NCBI RefSeq assembly: GCF_011752565.1
Contig: NZ_VWXK01000002.1
Location: 62,001-126,000, forward strand
Length of the DNA: 64,000 nt
Origin: Pantoea sp. Ap-967
GTDB lineage: Bacteria; Pseudomonadota; Gammaproteobacteria; Pseudomonadales; Pseudomonadaceae
Direction of reading: 5' to 3'
Part shown: positions 26,601-36,308 of the stretch, piece by piece
Layout: every line of letters starts with the position of its first letter
Numbering within the stretch: the stretch's first letter is position 1
Made by a program: the position numbers and the translations under genes
The notes under the pieces: model-generated
Told to the model about the DNA's origin: nothing
Database searches by the model: none
Seen by the model: only the letters and a program-made list of their open reading frames with translations

Positions 26601-29600
26601 CGCCTTGCTCGGGGTACCAGGCTTGATAGGCTTGCGCCGTCGCCGCTTCATAGGCTGCCCCGGCCTGCCCCAGCAACGTACCGTCGGCTTGCACACCGCG
26701 AAGGCCTTGATGAGGGTCAGCCCCGTCGACCAACAGTGCCGCAGAAGGCGTACCTGCCGTGTACACACCGAACAACGAGTCCATGCGCCAGTCACCGGCG
26801 CTGATCAGGTCCAGGTCGCCAGTGCCGGTACGCAAGACACTGAACAGCTGGGTTTTCGGCGTGACGATGAGCCGGTCGCGGGTGGGCTCACCGCCTTGGC
26901 CTGGGTCGTCAATTTCCGAGCACCATTCAGGAATGATCTCACAAAAGAAAATCTGCTCGTCAGGAACACGATCACCCGGCGGATTACCTACTCCATTGAT
27001 ATCGGACCAAACCAGCACTTTCTTCGGTTCGATAAAGGTGCACCAATCAGGGATGATCTCGCAGAAGAAGATCTGATCTTCAGGCACGGGATCACCCGGC
27101 GGATTGCCTGCCCCATTGATATCGGACCAGACCCAGCCACTGGCAGGGGCGGTTCCGCCGCTCCCGGGCTCCAGCAAAAGGTCAGCAATGTAGTGTTGGT
27201 CGGCAAGACGCAGTAGGCCGGCATCCGGCTCGGGGCGTGTCAGGCGGCTATCCGCCGCCTCCAGGTCGGCACCGGCAACCAGGCGCATCGACCAGGATTG
27301 CGACCCTTGCGGCAGCATCTGCGCCAGCGCCCAGTTGCGCCCCTGCTGGCCATCGACCGATGGCCGCAGTTCGATCACATCGAGGTCTTCGGCAAGCTTG
27401 ACATCGACACCCGCCGGCAAGCGCGCGCCCACGGCCAGTTCCAGCGGGCCGCGCTGGCTCAGCCCGCCTGCCGGCAGCGTTACACCTTTGCTCCAGACGC
27501 CGCCCAGCACGGCCATGGCCACCGGTAAACGTGAACCCGCGTCGAAGTAGGTGCCGCCCGGTAAGGTGACCGATTCGGCCAGCAGCGTACCGGCGGCGTA
27601 CAGCAGGTTGCCCTGGGTGTCGCGCACGGCCGCGTCCAGCACCGTGCCCGCCGGCAAGGTGAGGCTAGCAGACAGCTGCAAGTCGGTTGGCAGGCGGGTG
27701 TTCGCCGGCAAGGTAGTATCGGCGAATGGCAGGTCGAAGTTGAGCTGGCTGCCCTCGGGATACAGGGTTCCCTCGGCCAGTTCCACGCCACTGCGCGGGA
27801 TCACCAGGTCGCTGTCGAACGGTTGCTTGCCGGGTAACAGCAGCCAGCCGCGCCCATCGGTACGCGCCTCGTCGCTGGCAGAGTCCGGCGGCGCGAAACC
27901 GTCGTTGATACTGCCATAGATTTCCAGGTTGCCGCCTGCACGCAACACCAGGTTGCCCACCTCGCCCGAGCCATAGACCGAGGTTTTCTGGGTGAGCAGG
28001 TTGATGCTGTCGTAGCGATGAGCCGACAGATCAAGGTCACCCTGCACGATCAGGTCGGTCTGAGTGTCGCGGGTGGCGATTTCCAGACCAGGGCGCAGAT
28101 GCAACGCCTGGGCATAGGCCGCCGTGGTCAGCCCGGCCAGGCGGGTGTCACGAAGATCACGGTTTTTCAGCAGGTTCTCGATGAAGGTGGCATTGAGCGC
28201 ATCTTTGCCGTCCAGATAAGCCTGGTCGATGTACTGGAACGGTCGGCCGCTGGCCGACAGCCCGCCATCGGGGGCATCGGTGTAACGCTGGTTACCCACC
28301 ACGGCGATGGTGCGTGCACCGGTAATGTCCAGCGCGCCACGTGCTTCGATGGCGATGTCACCCACGGTGTCGCCACCCACCCGCGGGGCGATCAACTGCA
28401 GGGTACCGAGGCTGCGCCCGTCATGCAGGTTGGGGCCACTGCCGGCAGCGGCCGAGGTGCCATGGCGCAGGTCGAACGCAGCACCACTGGCGAGGGTCAG
28501 CAGGCCCTCTCCGCTGTTAAGCTCGATCACCGCACGGTTCGGTGCATCGATGATCGCGCCGTAGCTATCGACCCGCAGCACGCTGCCATGGGCGTCCAGC
28601 CGCGCACCACCGTTGACGGTCAGGCCTTGTTTGGCCGCCAGGCGGATGCTGCCTACGCGCTCGCCGCTGGCATCGACCAGGCCGTTGACGGTGAGGTGGC
28701 CATTGTCGAGCGACAGGCTGATCTGGCTGGCCTTGAGCTCATCGCCCAACACCAGGTCACCCTGCTTGATCTGGAAGCTGCGTGCACCGAACACCTGGTC
28801 GCGGTTCAGGCGCTGGTTCAACCCCGTGAAGTCGTCCAGCCACTGGCCGCGAAAGTTCACCTCGGCAGCGGCGTAGGGCACCTGGGTGCCGCCTGCGTCG
28901 TAGTAACCGCTGGCAGCGCCGAGTATCTGCCCAAGCAGCTCGATGTGCCCCGCCTCACCCAGTGCGGTGGCAGTCAGGCGCCCGGCGCGGTTGTTGCTGG
29001 CGCTCAGGTCGATCTGTGAGGCCGCTGCCTGGCGAATGCTGCCGGCCTGGCTGGCCAGCACCAGATCGCCGCCCCAGCTGTAGCGGGTGACATCGTTGAA
29101 GGCCAGCGCGCGGCCGGCCAGGTCGATACGTGCGGTGTCGCCGAGCAGCACATCGTCGATGGCATCGAGGGTCAGCTTGCCGCTGGGCAGGCTGAACGTA
29201 CCGTCGACCACCACACGCTGGCCGCTCAGCGCCAGTTCGGCACCCAGGCTGTCCCGTCCGGAGGCCAAGGCGCCCTCACCTGCCGCGACACGCACCTCGC
29301 CACCGGCCTGGATGCGGTTGACCGAACCGGCAGCACCGGTCCAGAGCGGCGTGCTGACCTGCAGGTCGCCGCCGCTGTACTGGAAGGTGCCATCGGCCTG
29401 ATAGGTGCCGCGCTGGTGATACACCTGCAGGCTACCAGTGTGGTTGGCAGTGACCTGGTGGCTGGCGCTGATGTTGACCAGGCCGAAGCCCAGCGTCTGC
29501 CGCGCCATGTCGGCGCTACCATTGGGCTGGCTGTTAGGGCCATAGCCAAAGGTCATGTCCTGCACCTGGATATCCAGCACACCGTCGCCGCTACCGGCCC

Positions 29601-32600
29601 CTCCGGTGATCGGGGTGCCTGCAAGGGTTTGCGCGCCCTTCCAGACCAGGCTGCCGGTGCGAATGCTGGCGCGGTCATCGACGCCACCGGCGCCATAGAT
29701 GGCTGGCGTACCGAGCACCAGGTCCTGCAGGCGGTTTTGCCCCGTCAACGGGTCGAAGGTATCGAGCACGGTGGTCCCGAAGAAACTCATCGAGTCGCTG
29801 GCCGATAAGGTCAAGGATTCGAGCGCCGGTACCTGCTCGTCGGCATTGCCCTGGAACAGGCGGTCCAGTACCTGTTGGTTCAGGGTCAGGCCGGCACCGA
29901 GCACACCGGCCTGCGCTGCGCTGTTCAACGCCTGAAGTGAGCCGACGTTGATCCGGCCAACGGCCAGGCCCAGGTGTCGGCTGCCGAAGCGGACCTGGTC
30001 GCCGAGGCTGAAGGTATTGTTGGTGACGGCGAACAGCGAGCCTTCGGAATACAGGCGCGTCTGGCCCTGGCAATCACCTGTCGGGCAATCGCCGATGATG
30101 ATCGAGCCTGCGCCATCAAAGCTGGTACCAGTAGTGGGTGGCTGGATATCCATACGCCCGTTGGACACAGCCAGCATGGCCCGCAGGCCTGGCGACAACA
30201 GGTAGCCGTTCGACGCATCGAACGGCACCGCGCCCTGGCCCAAGGTGCTGACTGTCGCGCCCTGTTCGATGAAGATGCCACCGCTGACGGTACTGTTGAA
30301 CATCCACACTTCGCCGGCGCTTAGCTGCGCGCCGGAGCGCAACCACAGGTTGCGGTTGTAGCCTTCAAACTCCACCACATTGCCGCCCTGGCCATAATTC
30401 ACGATCGGTCGGGCACCGATACTCAGCCGTGGCGCATGCAAGGCTGACAGCTGGCTGGCATACAGCGACGCGGTATCCTCGCCAGGCAATGTACTCTGCG
30501 TGCCATCGGCCAGCAGTTCGATGCCTTCGTTAGGGCCAAGCACGGTGGCATAACCAGCTGCACCGTCCTTGGCTGCACTGAATTCAACCGTCCCGGCAAA
30601 ACGAAGTTTGTCCTCGGCATTCACCCCAGCGGTGAAGGTGAAGGTCAGGCCCTTGCCATCGGCCTCGATGGCCGCACGGGGCACCCCCTTGGTGGCAGCA
30701 TCGGCCGCGACGAAGGCCGCGTAACTCATTTCGTTGTATTGGGAATATTTGCGCAACGTGTCGGCGGCGGTGACGATCACCTGGCTGGAAACCGGCTGGG
30801 CGATGCCCGTGTTGACCACCGACACGCGGCCCGAGGTCGCCCAGGAGCCGTTACGCAACGCCAGGCTGGCGCTCTGCTTGCCAGTGCCCGCCAGGCCATT
30901 GAGTTCCACCCGATACGCACCCGGCAACAGCGCGTAGCTGGCAGGCAACAAGGTGTAGGTACCGGCGACCAGGCCCGGTATGCCGTGGTCCAGGGTGATC
31001 TGCTGGCCAATGCCGGGGTCGCTGACGCCGGCTTCAGCGGCCAGCGGTGCATAGTCCACTGCAAGGCCCGGGACGATGGCATACACCGGGTTGCTCGACA
31101 GCGATGGCAACACCAGCTGGCCGTCGCTGTCGAGCTGCACCAAGGGGTTGTAACGCGCATCGGTGGAGCCGCCACGCCCAGAGATGAAGCCTGCACCGGT
31201 GAGTTCGCCCCCACCGGACAGGTCGATCAGCGCGCCTGCTTGTACATCGACCTGCGCTGCGGTCAAGCTCACACCACGGCTCGCATCGCCTGCGGCGCCC
31301 AGCAAGCTGACGCTTTTGCCGTCGTACAGGTAATTCAGGCCGTCGACGGTACCGCCATACGGCATCTGCACGCCCGCTGCGCTCACCGAGGTGATGCTGC
31401 CTGGCAGCAGGCGCAGTTCCTGCACCGGGCTGCTGGCGTTGCCGATGGCGATCTGGCCAAGCGGCGCACGCAGCACGCCGCCCTGTTCCACCGTTCCGGC
31501 AAGCAGTTCCAGGCGCCCGAACACCGACAGCGGCGCTGCCGGCGTGGCGCCGTTGCTGGCGATACGCAAGGTGGCATCCTGGGTGGTTTCGACCGAGGCG
31601 AAGGCGCCGGTCACCGGGTAAATCTGCGCGGCTTGCAAGGTGAGGTCGGCATTGCTGATCAGGCGAGTGCGGTCACCGCTGCCCACCAGCCCGAGCAAGC
31701 GGATATCACCTGCACTGACCAGGCTGGCCAAGCCAAAACCTCGACGGTCAAAGGTCAGGCTTTGCCCGTCGCTGTGGGCCAGGGTGCCGTGCGCCCCCAA
31801 GGTCAACACGTCGCGCACTTCCAGCAGGTTTGCCTCGACAAGCAATGTGCCCTCGCTGGCTTGCTGCGACAGCCCGCCTTTCACTGTCGGGCGCTTGGCC
31901 ACATCGGACCCCAGGTGGTTGCTCCCGGCCAGGCGTACGAATGGCGCCTGCAGGTGTACGTGGGCCTCGTCGCCCGCGCCCTCGCTCAACACCAGCGAGC
32001 CAGCATACAAGCGCATCTGCTGGGCCATGCCCAGTTCGATGTCGCCGTCGAAGGCCAGCACGCCGTCGCTGAGCAGGTCGAGGCTGGTGAAGCCCGCTGC
32101 CTGGATCTGGTCCACGCTCAGGCGGCCCTGACCGTAGGCTGGCATACCCTGGTTTTGCGCCTCGCTGTGTTGCGTCAACAGGAGCTCGCGGGGCACGTTG
32201 AATGCGTCGGCCACATAAGCGTTCAAGTACAGGCCGGTATCCAGGGCAACGGCAAGGGTCCCGCCCGCCGCGCCGGCCCCACCGGAAACCGCGCTGAACC
32301 CGCCGTCGAGCTGCAGCCCGTTGTTCGACGCCAGGCTGATGCTGCCACCGGCACTGGCGACCGCGACCTCGCCCTGGCCAGGTACGTAGAGAGCCGCCTG
32401 GGCACCGTTGGCGCGCAGTTGTGAGCCCTGCTCCAGTATCAGGAACAGGTCCATGGCTTCGCTGGTGCCCTTGGCATGGTCGATCTCGCCACCGATGACG
32501 ATGCTGCCGCCTGCGTCCACCCGCCCGTAACGGCGTCCAAGGCTGTCGAGGGCCACGTAGGCCTGGCCGGACACATCGATCGATGCATCGCTGCCCAGGC

Positions 32601-35600
32601 GAATCGAGCGTTCATGGGGCAACTCGGCAATGCCGGTGGCCGCCAGCGAAGGTTTTTCCTGCAACAAGCTGACCGTGCCACCCAACGCTTGCAGGCTGCC
32701 CTCCAAGGTGATTTGCGCCGTGCTGCGCAAGGCGATGTTTTGCAAGGGGTCGACAGTGATAGCAGCGCCCTTGCCAATTGCCAGTACGGCAGCCTCACGC
32801 TCGGCCTGGCCTTGCAGAATATCCCCTGCGGCCAGGGTCAAACTGGCGCCCTCGCGTTGGCCAAGTTCACCGGCCGGTGCGTTTTCGAGCAACAACGGCG
32901 GCAGCCAGGGCGCTGCCTGGTCGCTGACCGCCCGGCCAGCATTGAGCGCTTGCACGGGCCGGGTTACCTGCACCTGGCTGCCTTCGGCAACCGTCAGGCC
33001 GCTGCCACCGCGCACGGTGTACTGGGCGAAGCCAAGGTTGAAGAAGTCGGCTGCCAGATAAACGCCGGCGTCAGCCTGGGGCTCGCCGCCGATCTGCACC
33101 TGGCCACCGCGGATATCGAGCGTGCCGGCCCCCGTGCTGCCGTAGCCACGCACCTGACCGTCTAGTTGCAGCTGGCTTGTGGCGTCCGCGCCACCTTCAC
33201 GGGCGTTGGCCGCCACCTGCAAGGTCAGGTTGCCACCATTGCCACCCAGCAGGCGGTTGTTCTCACCGCGCACGATACCGCCGGACACATCGAGCAAACT
33301 ACTCTGGCCCAGCACCACATCGCCGGAACTACGCAGCGACAGGTCGCCGCCATTGCGCATGGCGCTGGCCGTGGCGGTGTTGAGCTCACTGCGCACCCCG
33401 CTGGCGTCCAGTAGCACGCCGTCGGCAACGCTTACGTGCGCACGGGTGCCTTGCGGGGTGGCCAGGGCGCGCTCGACAAGCGCCCCGCCATTCATGTCAG
33501 CAACCACGTCACCCAGGCTGATACTGCCTGCCTTGGCCACCAGGTCGGCGTTAACCTCCACCTGCGGGCCATGCAACGCCAGCTGACCGCCATCGGCCAG
33601 GGCCACGGCACCGTCAACCTGCACAAGCTCGCTGGCAACCACGGTCAGCCCGCCGAGGCCGAAGGCGCTGAGCTGCTCGCTGTCCAGCACCAGGCGCCCT
33701 CGGCGCGTTTCATCCAGTGCGCTGTCCAGGTCGACCGAGGCGCTGGCCCCGGCTGCGCCGCTTTGCAGCCGTACCTGTTGCATGACCGGGGCCAGGCCAT
33801 AGGCGAGCTCTTTGCTGGCCACGATGTAACTCGGCGTTTGCTGGCCGATCACCAATTGTGCGCCTCGCGCCTGGGCCGAGTGCGTCTGCTGGTAGCCGTC
33901 CAGTCCCTGTACCGGCGCCTGCACCTGGCGTTCGTCCTGCCAGGTTTCCCCGATCAGTTGCCCGTCGAGCACCGCGCTCTGGGTTGTCACCACAAGGCTG
34001 CCGGCATCGCGGCCTACGGTGTAGCCCTGCTCGAAGCGCTGCTGCGGGGCGATCAGCGGGTTGTAATACACGGATGTCTGGCCCCAGCGTTCGCTGATGT
34101 CCTCGTAACCTCGATAAACGCCGGTGTACAGCAGGTCGCCGGGCGCCTTGGACACCTCGTACAGGCGCCCGTCGACGCCACGCAGCCAGCTTTGCTGAAT
34201 CACCCCGTCCTGCACGGCCAGGGTGCCCCCGGACAGGTTGATTTCGGCGCCGGCACGGGTTACCAGGTCCTGGCCGGTGAAGGTCAGCGTGCCGCCCTGG
34301 GCCATCCACTCGCCCACACTGTGGTTCTGCGTACCCAGGTAGCCTGCCACTTCCAGCAAGCCGCCGGCGGTGTACCAGCGCTCGTTGGCATAACCATTGA
34401 CCCCAGCCGCGACATGCACCAGCTCGCGCACATCGACCCACACGTCGCTGTTGATCAACCCGCCTGCGTCGCGGTTGCCCGCCGCATCGCGCTGCTCGTT
34501 GCCTTGCACGTTGATCTTGATGTTGTTGCTTTCCATCGCCACCTTCACGCCCAACGCACCGGCGACGTCGATGTGCGCGCCATCGTCCACCAGGCTGCGC
34601 TGGCCGGCACTGACGGCGACCTGGCCACCAGTGGCCAGGGTCAGCGAACCGCTCTGGAAATGCACGGTACCGCCGCTGACCACCTCGACACGGGACTGGT
34701 CGGTGCGGTCAGCCACGGTGCTGAGGTTGTCGAAGTGGCCCGTGGCGAGGTTGCCCTGGCCCTGTTTGACCGCTTCAAGGGAGGCTTGGCGCTGGCTGTC
34801 CAGGGCCTGGCTTTCGTCCAGCATGATCGCGGTCACGCTGCCCTGGCCGAAGCTCACGCTACCGGTGCTGTCGCTGGCGGCGTTGAGCAGGTGGATGCTG
34901 CCCCGGCGGTCCACCGAAGTGCTGGCCAGGGCTACACCGTTCTGTTGAACCTGGTGCCCGGTCAGAGTGATGTCGCCGCCTGCGGCCTGGATCAGGCCTG
35001 CGTTGCGCACAGTGCCTGCCTGGCTGTTGCTGGCTCGGCCAGTGGCAACCTCGTTGCCGCGGGTAGTGGAATACTGGTTGGCAGTGGTGCCTTGGCCACG
35101 GCGGATATAGAACTCATCGCCTGCCGCCAGGGTGGCCTGGCCCTTGGGGCTGATGATCTGGCCTTCGTTGCTCACCTCGCTACCCAGCAGCAGCACGTAG
35201 CCGCCCCCGGTGGTGGAACTGGCCGGCTCCTGGGTCTGGATTTGCGCGCCACGCTCTACCAACACGCTGCCTGCAGCCTGGCTGAAGGTGGCCTGGCTGC
35301 CGGTGGTGTCCACGTACAGGCCGCGCTGGGTGAATTGCTCGTCGCTGATCTGCGCTGCCGCTGCCACCAGGTTGCGCACGTTGACCTGGCTGGTGCCGCT
35401 GAACACCACACCGTTGCGGTTGGCCAACATGACCGTGCCGGGGGCCTCGATCTGGCCGTGAATCTGGCTGGGGCGTGCGTTGGGGTCGTTGACCCGATTG
35501 AGCACTGCCCATTCGGCCTGCTGGGCGAACTTCACCGTGGTGTCGCGCCCTACGTTGAAGGTCTCCCAATTGAGGATCGCTTTGTCGGCAGTCTGTTCGA

Positions 35601-36099
35601 TGGTGACCTGGGTTTTGCCGTTGGCTTCGGCCTGTTGCGGCGCCTTGGCGTTCAGCCAGCCCTGGGTCAACGGATTCTCGTCGACCTTCAACCCGCCTTG
35701 GCCCAGGCCGTTGGGCACCACTTGCGGCTGTACCTGGGCCAAGGTACGCCCGGCAGCCTGCGCGGCCTGCTGGGCGGCGATCGCCGACACTGTGTTGTTG
35801 AGGTTGTTCAAGGAACGCTGGAACTGCTGGTTCAGGCGTTGCTGCTGGGCCAGTGGCGGTGGCGTGCCCGGCACTTGCGCGGCGGCCCCGGCACTGCCCG
35901 ATGCTGGCGCGGTCGATGCCCCCTTGGCCGCGAACCAGGCCGAACTGAAAGGCTGCGCAGCCTGGGCCGTGCCCGCCAGCATCAACAGCGCGATGGCCTG
36001 GGCCAGCGGCTTAAGCAGCAAAGGCTCGGCAGCGGCAGGCTTGCTGCGACGTTGAACGGCTGGAGCTGGGAGGTCTGGCTGGGTCATGCCGCGCGACAT
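23644..36099 (-). CDS. Giant TpsA-type filamentous haemagglutinin-like exoprotein (PdtA-like)
   Basis: 4,151 residues in one unbroken frame. A hydrophobic export signal at about 26-47 ends AGTAQA. The TPS (haemagglutination activity) domain at about 135-260 includes AILNWETFNVGRDTTVKF and AEWAVLNRVND; the family NPNG motif reads NRNG (227-230). Thousands of residues of short beta-helix repeats follow (GGDL, GGNL, ASG-type turns), with TLPAGT repeats around 2,750-2,900 and a 40-residue tandem repeat at 2990-3069. The end carries the DUF3739 region typical of this family (YTPPKRTYDLWGNVALAPSV, GTIDAGEAGIRVSGNVNIAA). P. aeruginosa PdtA, coded beside lapA and hxc, has similar size and place; it is secreted by a TpsB partner under phosphate limitation. 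No TpsB gene is nearby. I start at ATG 36099, with AAGGAACC 7 bases ahead, rather than at 36165 or a TTG at 36207. Confidence 0.9.
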   Translation of the reverse strand: MSRGMTQPDLPAPAVQRRSKPAAAEPLLLKPLAQAIALLMLAGTAQAAQPFSSAWFAAKGASTAPASGSAGAAAQVPGTPPPLAQQQRLNQQFQRSLNNLNNTVSAIAAQQAAQAAGRTLAQVQPQVVPNGLGQGGLKVDENPLTQGWLNAKAPQQAEANGKTQVTIEQTADKAILNWETFNVGRDTTVKFAQQAEWAVLNRVNDPNARPSQIHGQIEAPGTVMLANRNGVVFSGTSQVNVRNLVAAAAQISDEQFTQRGLYVDTTGSQATFSQAAGSVLVERGAQIQTQEPASSTTGGGYVLLLGSEVSNEGQIISPKGQATLAAGDEFYIRRGQGTTANQYSTTRGNEVATGRASNSQAGTVRNAGLIQAAGGDITLTGHQVQQNGVALASTSVDRRGSIHLLNAASDSTGSVSFGQGSVTAIMLDESQALDSQRQASLEAVKQGQGNLATGHFDNLSTVADRTDQSRVEVVSGGTVHFQSGSLTLATGGQVAVSAGQRSLVDDGAHIDVAGALGVKVAMESNNIKINVQGNEQRDAAGNRDAGGLINSDVWVDVRELVHVAAGVNGYANERWYTAGGLLEVAGYLGTQNHSVGEWMAQGGTLTFTGQDLVTRAGAEINLSGGTLAVQDGVIQQSWLRGVDGRLYEVSKAPGDLLYTGVYRGYEDISERWGQTSVYYNPLIAPQQRFEQGYTVGRDAGSLVVTTQSAVLDGQLIGETWQDERQVQAPVQGLDGYQQTHSAQARGAQLVIGQQTPSYIVASKELAYGLAPVMQQVRLQSGAAGASASVDLDSALDETRRGRLVLDSEQLSAFGLGGLTVVASELVQVDGAVALADGGQLALHGPQVEVNADLVAKAGSISLGDVVADMNGGALVERALATPQGTRAHVSVADGVLLDASGVRSELNTATASAMRNGGDLSLRSSGDVVLGQSSLLDVSGGIVRGENNRLLGGNGGNLTLQVAANAREGGADATSQLQLDGQVRGYGSTGAGTLDIRGGQVQIGGEPQADAGVYLAADFFNLGFAQYTVRGGSGLTVAEGSQVQVTRPVQALNAGRAVSDQAAPWLPPLLLENAPAGELGQREGASLTLAAGDILQGQAEREAAVLAIGKGAAITVDPLQNIALRSTAQITLEGSLQALGGTVSLLQEKPSLAATGIAELPHERSIRLGSDASIDVSGQAYVALDSLGRRYGRVDAGGSIVIGGEIDHAKGTSEAMDLFLILEQGSQLRANGAQAALYVPGQGEVAVASAGGSISLASNNGLQLDGGFSAVSGGAGAAGGTLAVALDTGLYLNAYVADAFNVPRELLLTQHSEAQNQGMPAYGQGRLSVDQIQAAGFTSLDLLSDGVLAFDGDIELGMAQQMRLYAGSLVLSEGAGDEAHVHLQAPFVRLAGSNHLGSDVAKRPTVKGGLSQQASEGTLLVEANLLEVRDVLTLGAHGTLAHSDGQSLTFDRRGFGLASLVSAGDIRLLGLVGSGDRTRLISNADLTLQAAQIYPVTGAFASVETTQDATLRIASNGATPAAPLSVFGRLELLAGTVEQGGVLRAPLGQIAIGNASSPVQELRLLPGSITSVSAAGVQMPYGGTVDGLNYLYDGKSVSLLGAAGDASRGVSLTAAQVDVQAGALIDLSGGGELTGAGFISGRGGSTDARYNPLVQLDSDGQLVLPSLSSNPVYAIVPGLAVDYAPLAAEAGVSDPGIGQQITLDHGIPGLVAGTYTLLPASYALLPGAYRVELNGLAGTGKQSASLALRNGSWATSGRVSVVNTGIAQPVSSQVIVTAADTLRKYSQYNEMSYAAFVAADAATKGVPRAAIEADGKGLTFTFTAGVNAEDKLRFAGTVEFSAAKDGAAGYATVLGPNEGIELLADGTQSTLPGEDTASLYASQLSALHAPRLSIGARPIVNYGQGGNVVEFEGYNRNLWLRSGAQLSAGEVWMFNSTVSGGIFIEQGATVSTLGQGAVPFDASNGYLLSPGLRAMLAVSNGRMDIQPPTTGTSFDGAGSIIIGDCPTGDCQGQTRLYSEGSLFAVTNNTFSLGDQVRFGSRHLGLAVGRINVGSLQALNSAAQAGVLGAGLTLNQQVLDRLFQGNADEQVPALESLTLSASDSMSFFGTTVLDTFDPLTGQNRLQDLVLGTPAIYGAGGVDDRASIRTGSLVWKGAQTLAGTPITGGAGSGDGVLDIQVQDMTFGYGPNSQPNGSADMARQTLGFGLVNISASHQVTANHTGSLQVYHQRGTYQADGTFQYSGGDLQVSTPLWTGAAGSVNRIQAGGEVRVAAGEGALASGRDSLGAELALSGQRVVVDGTFSLPSGKLTLDAIDDVLLGDTARIDLAGRALAFNDVTRYSWGGDLVLASQAGSIRQAAASQIDLSASNNRAGRLTATALGEAGHIELLGQILGAASGYYDAGGTQVPYAAAEVNFRGQWLDDFTGLNQRLNRDQVFGARSFQIKQGDLVLGDELKASQISLSLDNGHLTVNGLVDASGERVGSIRLAAKQGLTVNGGARLDAHGSVLRVDSYGAIIDAPNRAVIELNSGEGLLTLASGAAFDLRHGTSAAAGSGPNLHDGRSLGTLQLIAPRVGGDTVGDIAIEARGALDITGARTIAVVGNQRYTDAPDGGLSASGRPFQYIDQAYLDGKDALNATFIENLLKNRDLRDTRLAGLTTAAYAQALHLRPGLEIATRDTQTDLIVQGDLDLSAHRYDSINLLTQKTSVYGSGEVGNLVLRAGGNLEIYGSINDGFAPPDSASDEARTDGRGWLLLPGKQPFDSDLVIPRSGVELAEGTLYPEGSQLNFDLPFADTTLPANTRLPTDLQLSASLTLPAGTVLDAAVRDTQGNLLYAAGTLLAESVTLPGGTYFDAGSRLPVAMAVLGGVWSKGVTLPAGGLSQRGPLELAVGARLPAGVDVKLAEDLDVIELRPSVDGQQGRNWALAQMLPQGSQSWSMRLVAGADLEAADSRLTRPEPDAGLLRLADQHYIADLLLEPGSGGTAPASGWVWSDINGAGNPPGDPVPEDQIFFCEIIPDWCTFIEPKKVLVWSDINGVGNPPGDRVPDEQIFFCEIIPEWCSEIDDPGQGGEPTRDRLIVTPKTQLFSVLRTGTGDLDLISAGDWRMDSLFGVYTAGTPSAALLVDGADPHQGLRGVQADGTLLGQAGAAYEAATAQAYQAWYPEQGGNLYVEAGSDLLGNLMASKLSASGVRPQQATASVGNWLWRQGQSDADTPAAWWINFGTYAQQPSTSATDPWLVGFTGIGTLGGGNLDVRVTGAAGLQQASNALNSDVERSQGLDLVVASSGRIDADGRLVQTGGGDLNLRVGGGINPGYAAAGSARADIDLQGTLVNVRGALQVDAQSVGVLEQLYGSYSVAHDNNESRAYDPYTSSRANAMGGLALMVGDSGVRLQARGDMVVQGVGDPGRVSTFNTSPYLGDDGITYPSEGYSWFSLWRPTTSVSLMSSGGNLVPVVTVDGASPSTNLPVYDGRIFYPTALSAVAANGSLYYGSSAVGTRIGASSPNSLMVAPSFNTALELLAGDSIYASGYVVSQAGTDSSAIATPQRPAFAGIGERGAILSGNLHADLQGEPNDFPLYTYDVNTYSQGVAPLAPVRFYALDGDIVGLATGEILTYELSGRTLYQGSGPVRIMAGRDIVNAGVPLQTSRTTNSVLSTSWGPVTSTGNLIIHGDGNDVSLVSAGRDIRLSTFNVAGPGQLEVVAGRDLYQSGQGIGSAYQEASINSIGRIDGSGSGNDGASIAVLVGAGAQGADYRNLLERYLNPSNLLDTGASLASQPDKVAKVYDQELVTWLGERFAFQGDSEAARAYFATLPAEQQRIFARQMYFAELREGGREYTDVDGPRTGSYLRGRQAIAALFPEKDVAGNPISYSGNATFYGGAGIHTDFGGDIQVLTPGGQQVFGIEGEAPPSTAGVITQGSGDIQLYAQGSILLGQSRIMTTFGGSILGWSAEGDINAGRGSKTTVVYTPPKRTYDLWGNVALAPSVPSTGAGIATLNPIAEVAPGDIDLIAPLGTIDAGEAGIRVSGNVNIAALQVVNAANIQVQGDAKGMPVVASVNTGAIASASAAASSATQAAEEVGRQQQAAARQRQPSVITVRVLGFGGERLVPGQDGASLNPQYNRQSPVQVLGAGQLDERARGELTEEERGNLLL
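26930..27132 (-). repeat. Tandem 120-bp repeat inside the giant exoprotein gene
   Basis: Two adjacent copies encode VWSDINGxGNPPGDxVPxx followed by QIFFCEIIPxWC. The period is exactly 120 bases (40 codons), for example ATCGGACCA at 27001 and again at 27121. Bases differ mostly at silent or conservative positions (GAGAACAC versus GGCACGGG, Asp-Trp-Cys versus Glu-Trp-Cys), so the duplication is not brand new. Local GC content is below that of the rest of the gene. Confidence 0.9.
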
Positions 36100-36239
36100 C
36101 GCTTCGGTTCCTTGTGCGGAGTCTTGGAATTCAACTGGATCGCGGCGTTGATGCCGCTTTGCCATAAGGCGGTTGCCACCGACACCGACCGAACCTTTGT
36201 CATGCAAAGTTCATCTCGGTGGGCTATGGCGCACAAACG

Positions 36240-36275
36240 AAAAAACCGGCGGCGTCACGAAGACGCCACCGGTTC
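36240..36275 (-). terminator. Intrinsic terminator of the DING-protein gene
   Basis: Read leftward, ACCGGTGGCGTC, loop TTCGT and GACGCCGCCGGT form a 12-bp stem with one G-U pair, followed directly by a run of six T. It begins about 35 bases after the stop at 36309 and separates this gene from the giant exoprotein gene, which therefore needs its own promoter in 36100-36240. Confidence 0.9.
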
Positions 36276-36308
36276 TATGCCCATTGCGGGCAGCGCGTGG
36301 TCGGTAAC

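Noticed and set aside
23644..36099. Split or frameshifted giant gene
   Set aside because: The frame is unbroken from signal peptide to the DUF3739-like end, so the gene looks intact.
36197..36214. TTGTCAT and AGTTCAT 11 bases apart upstream of the giant exoprotein gene, as a Pho box
   Set aside because: Only the first half is good, and the repeats point against the direction of transcription. Kept only as a weak hint.
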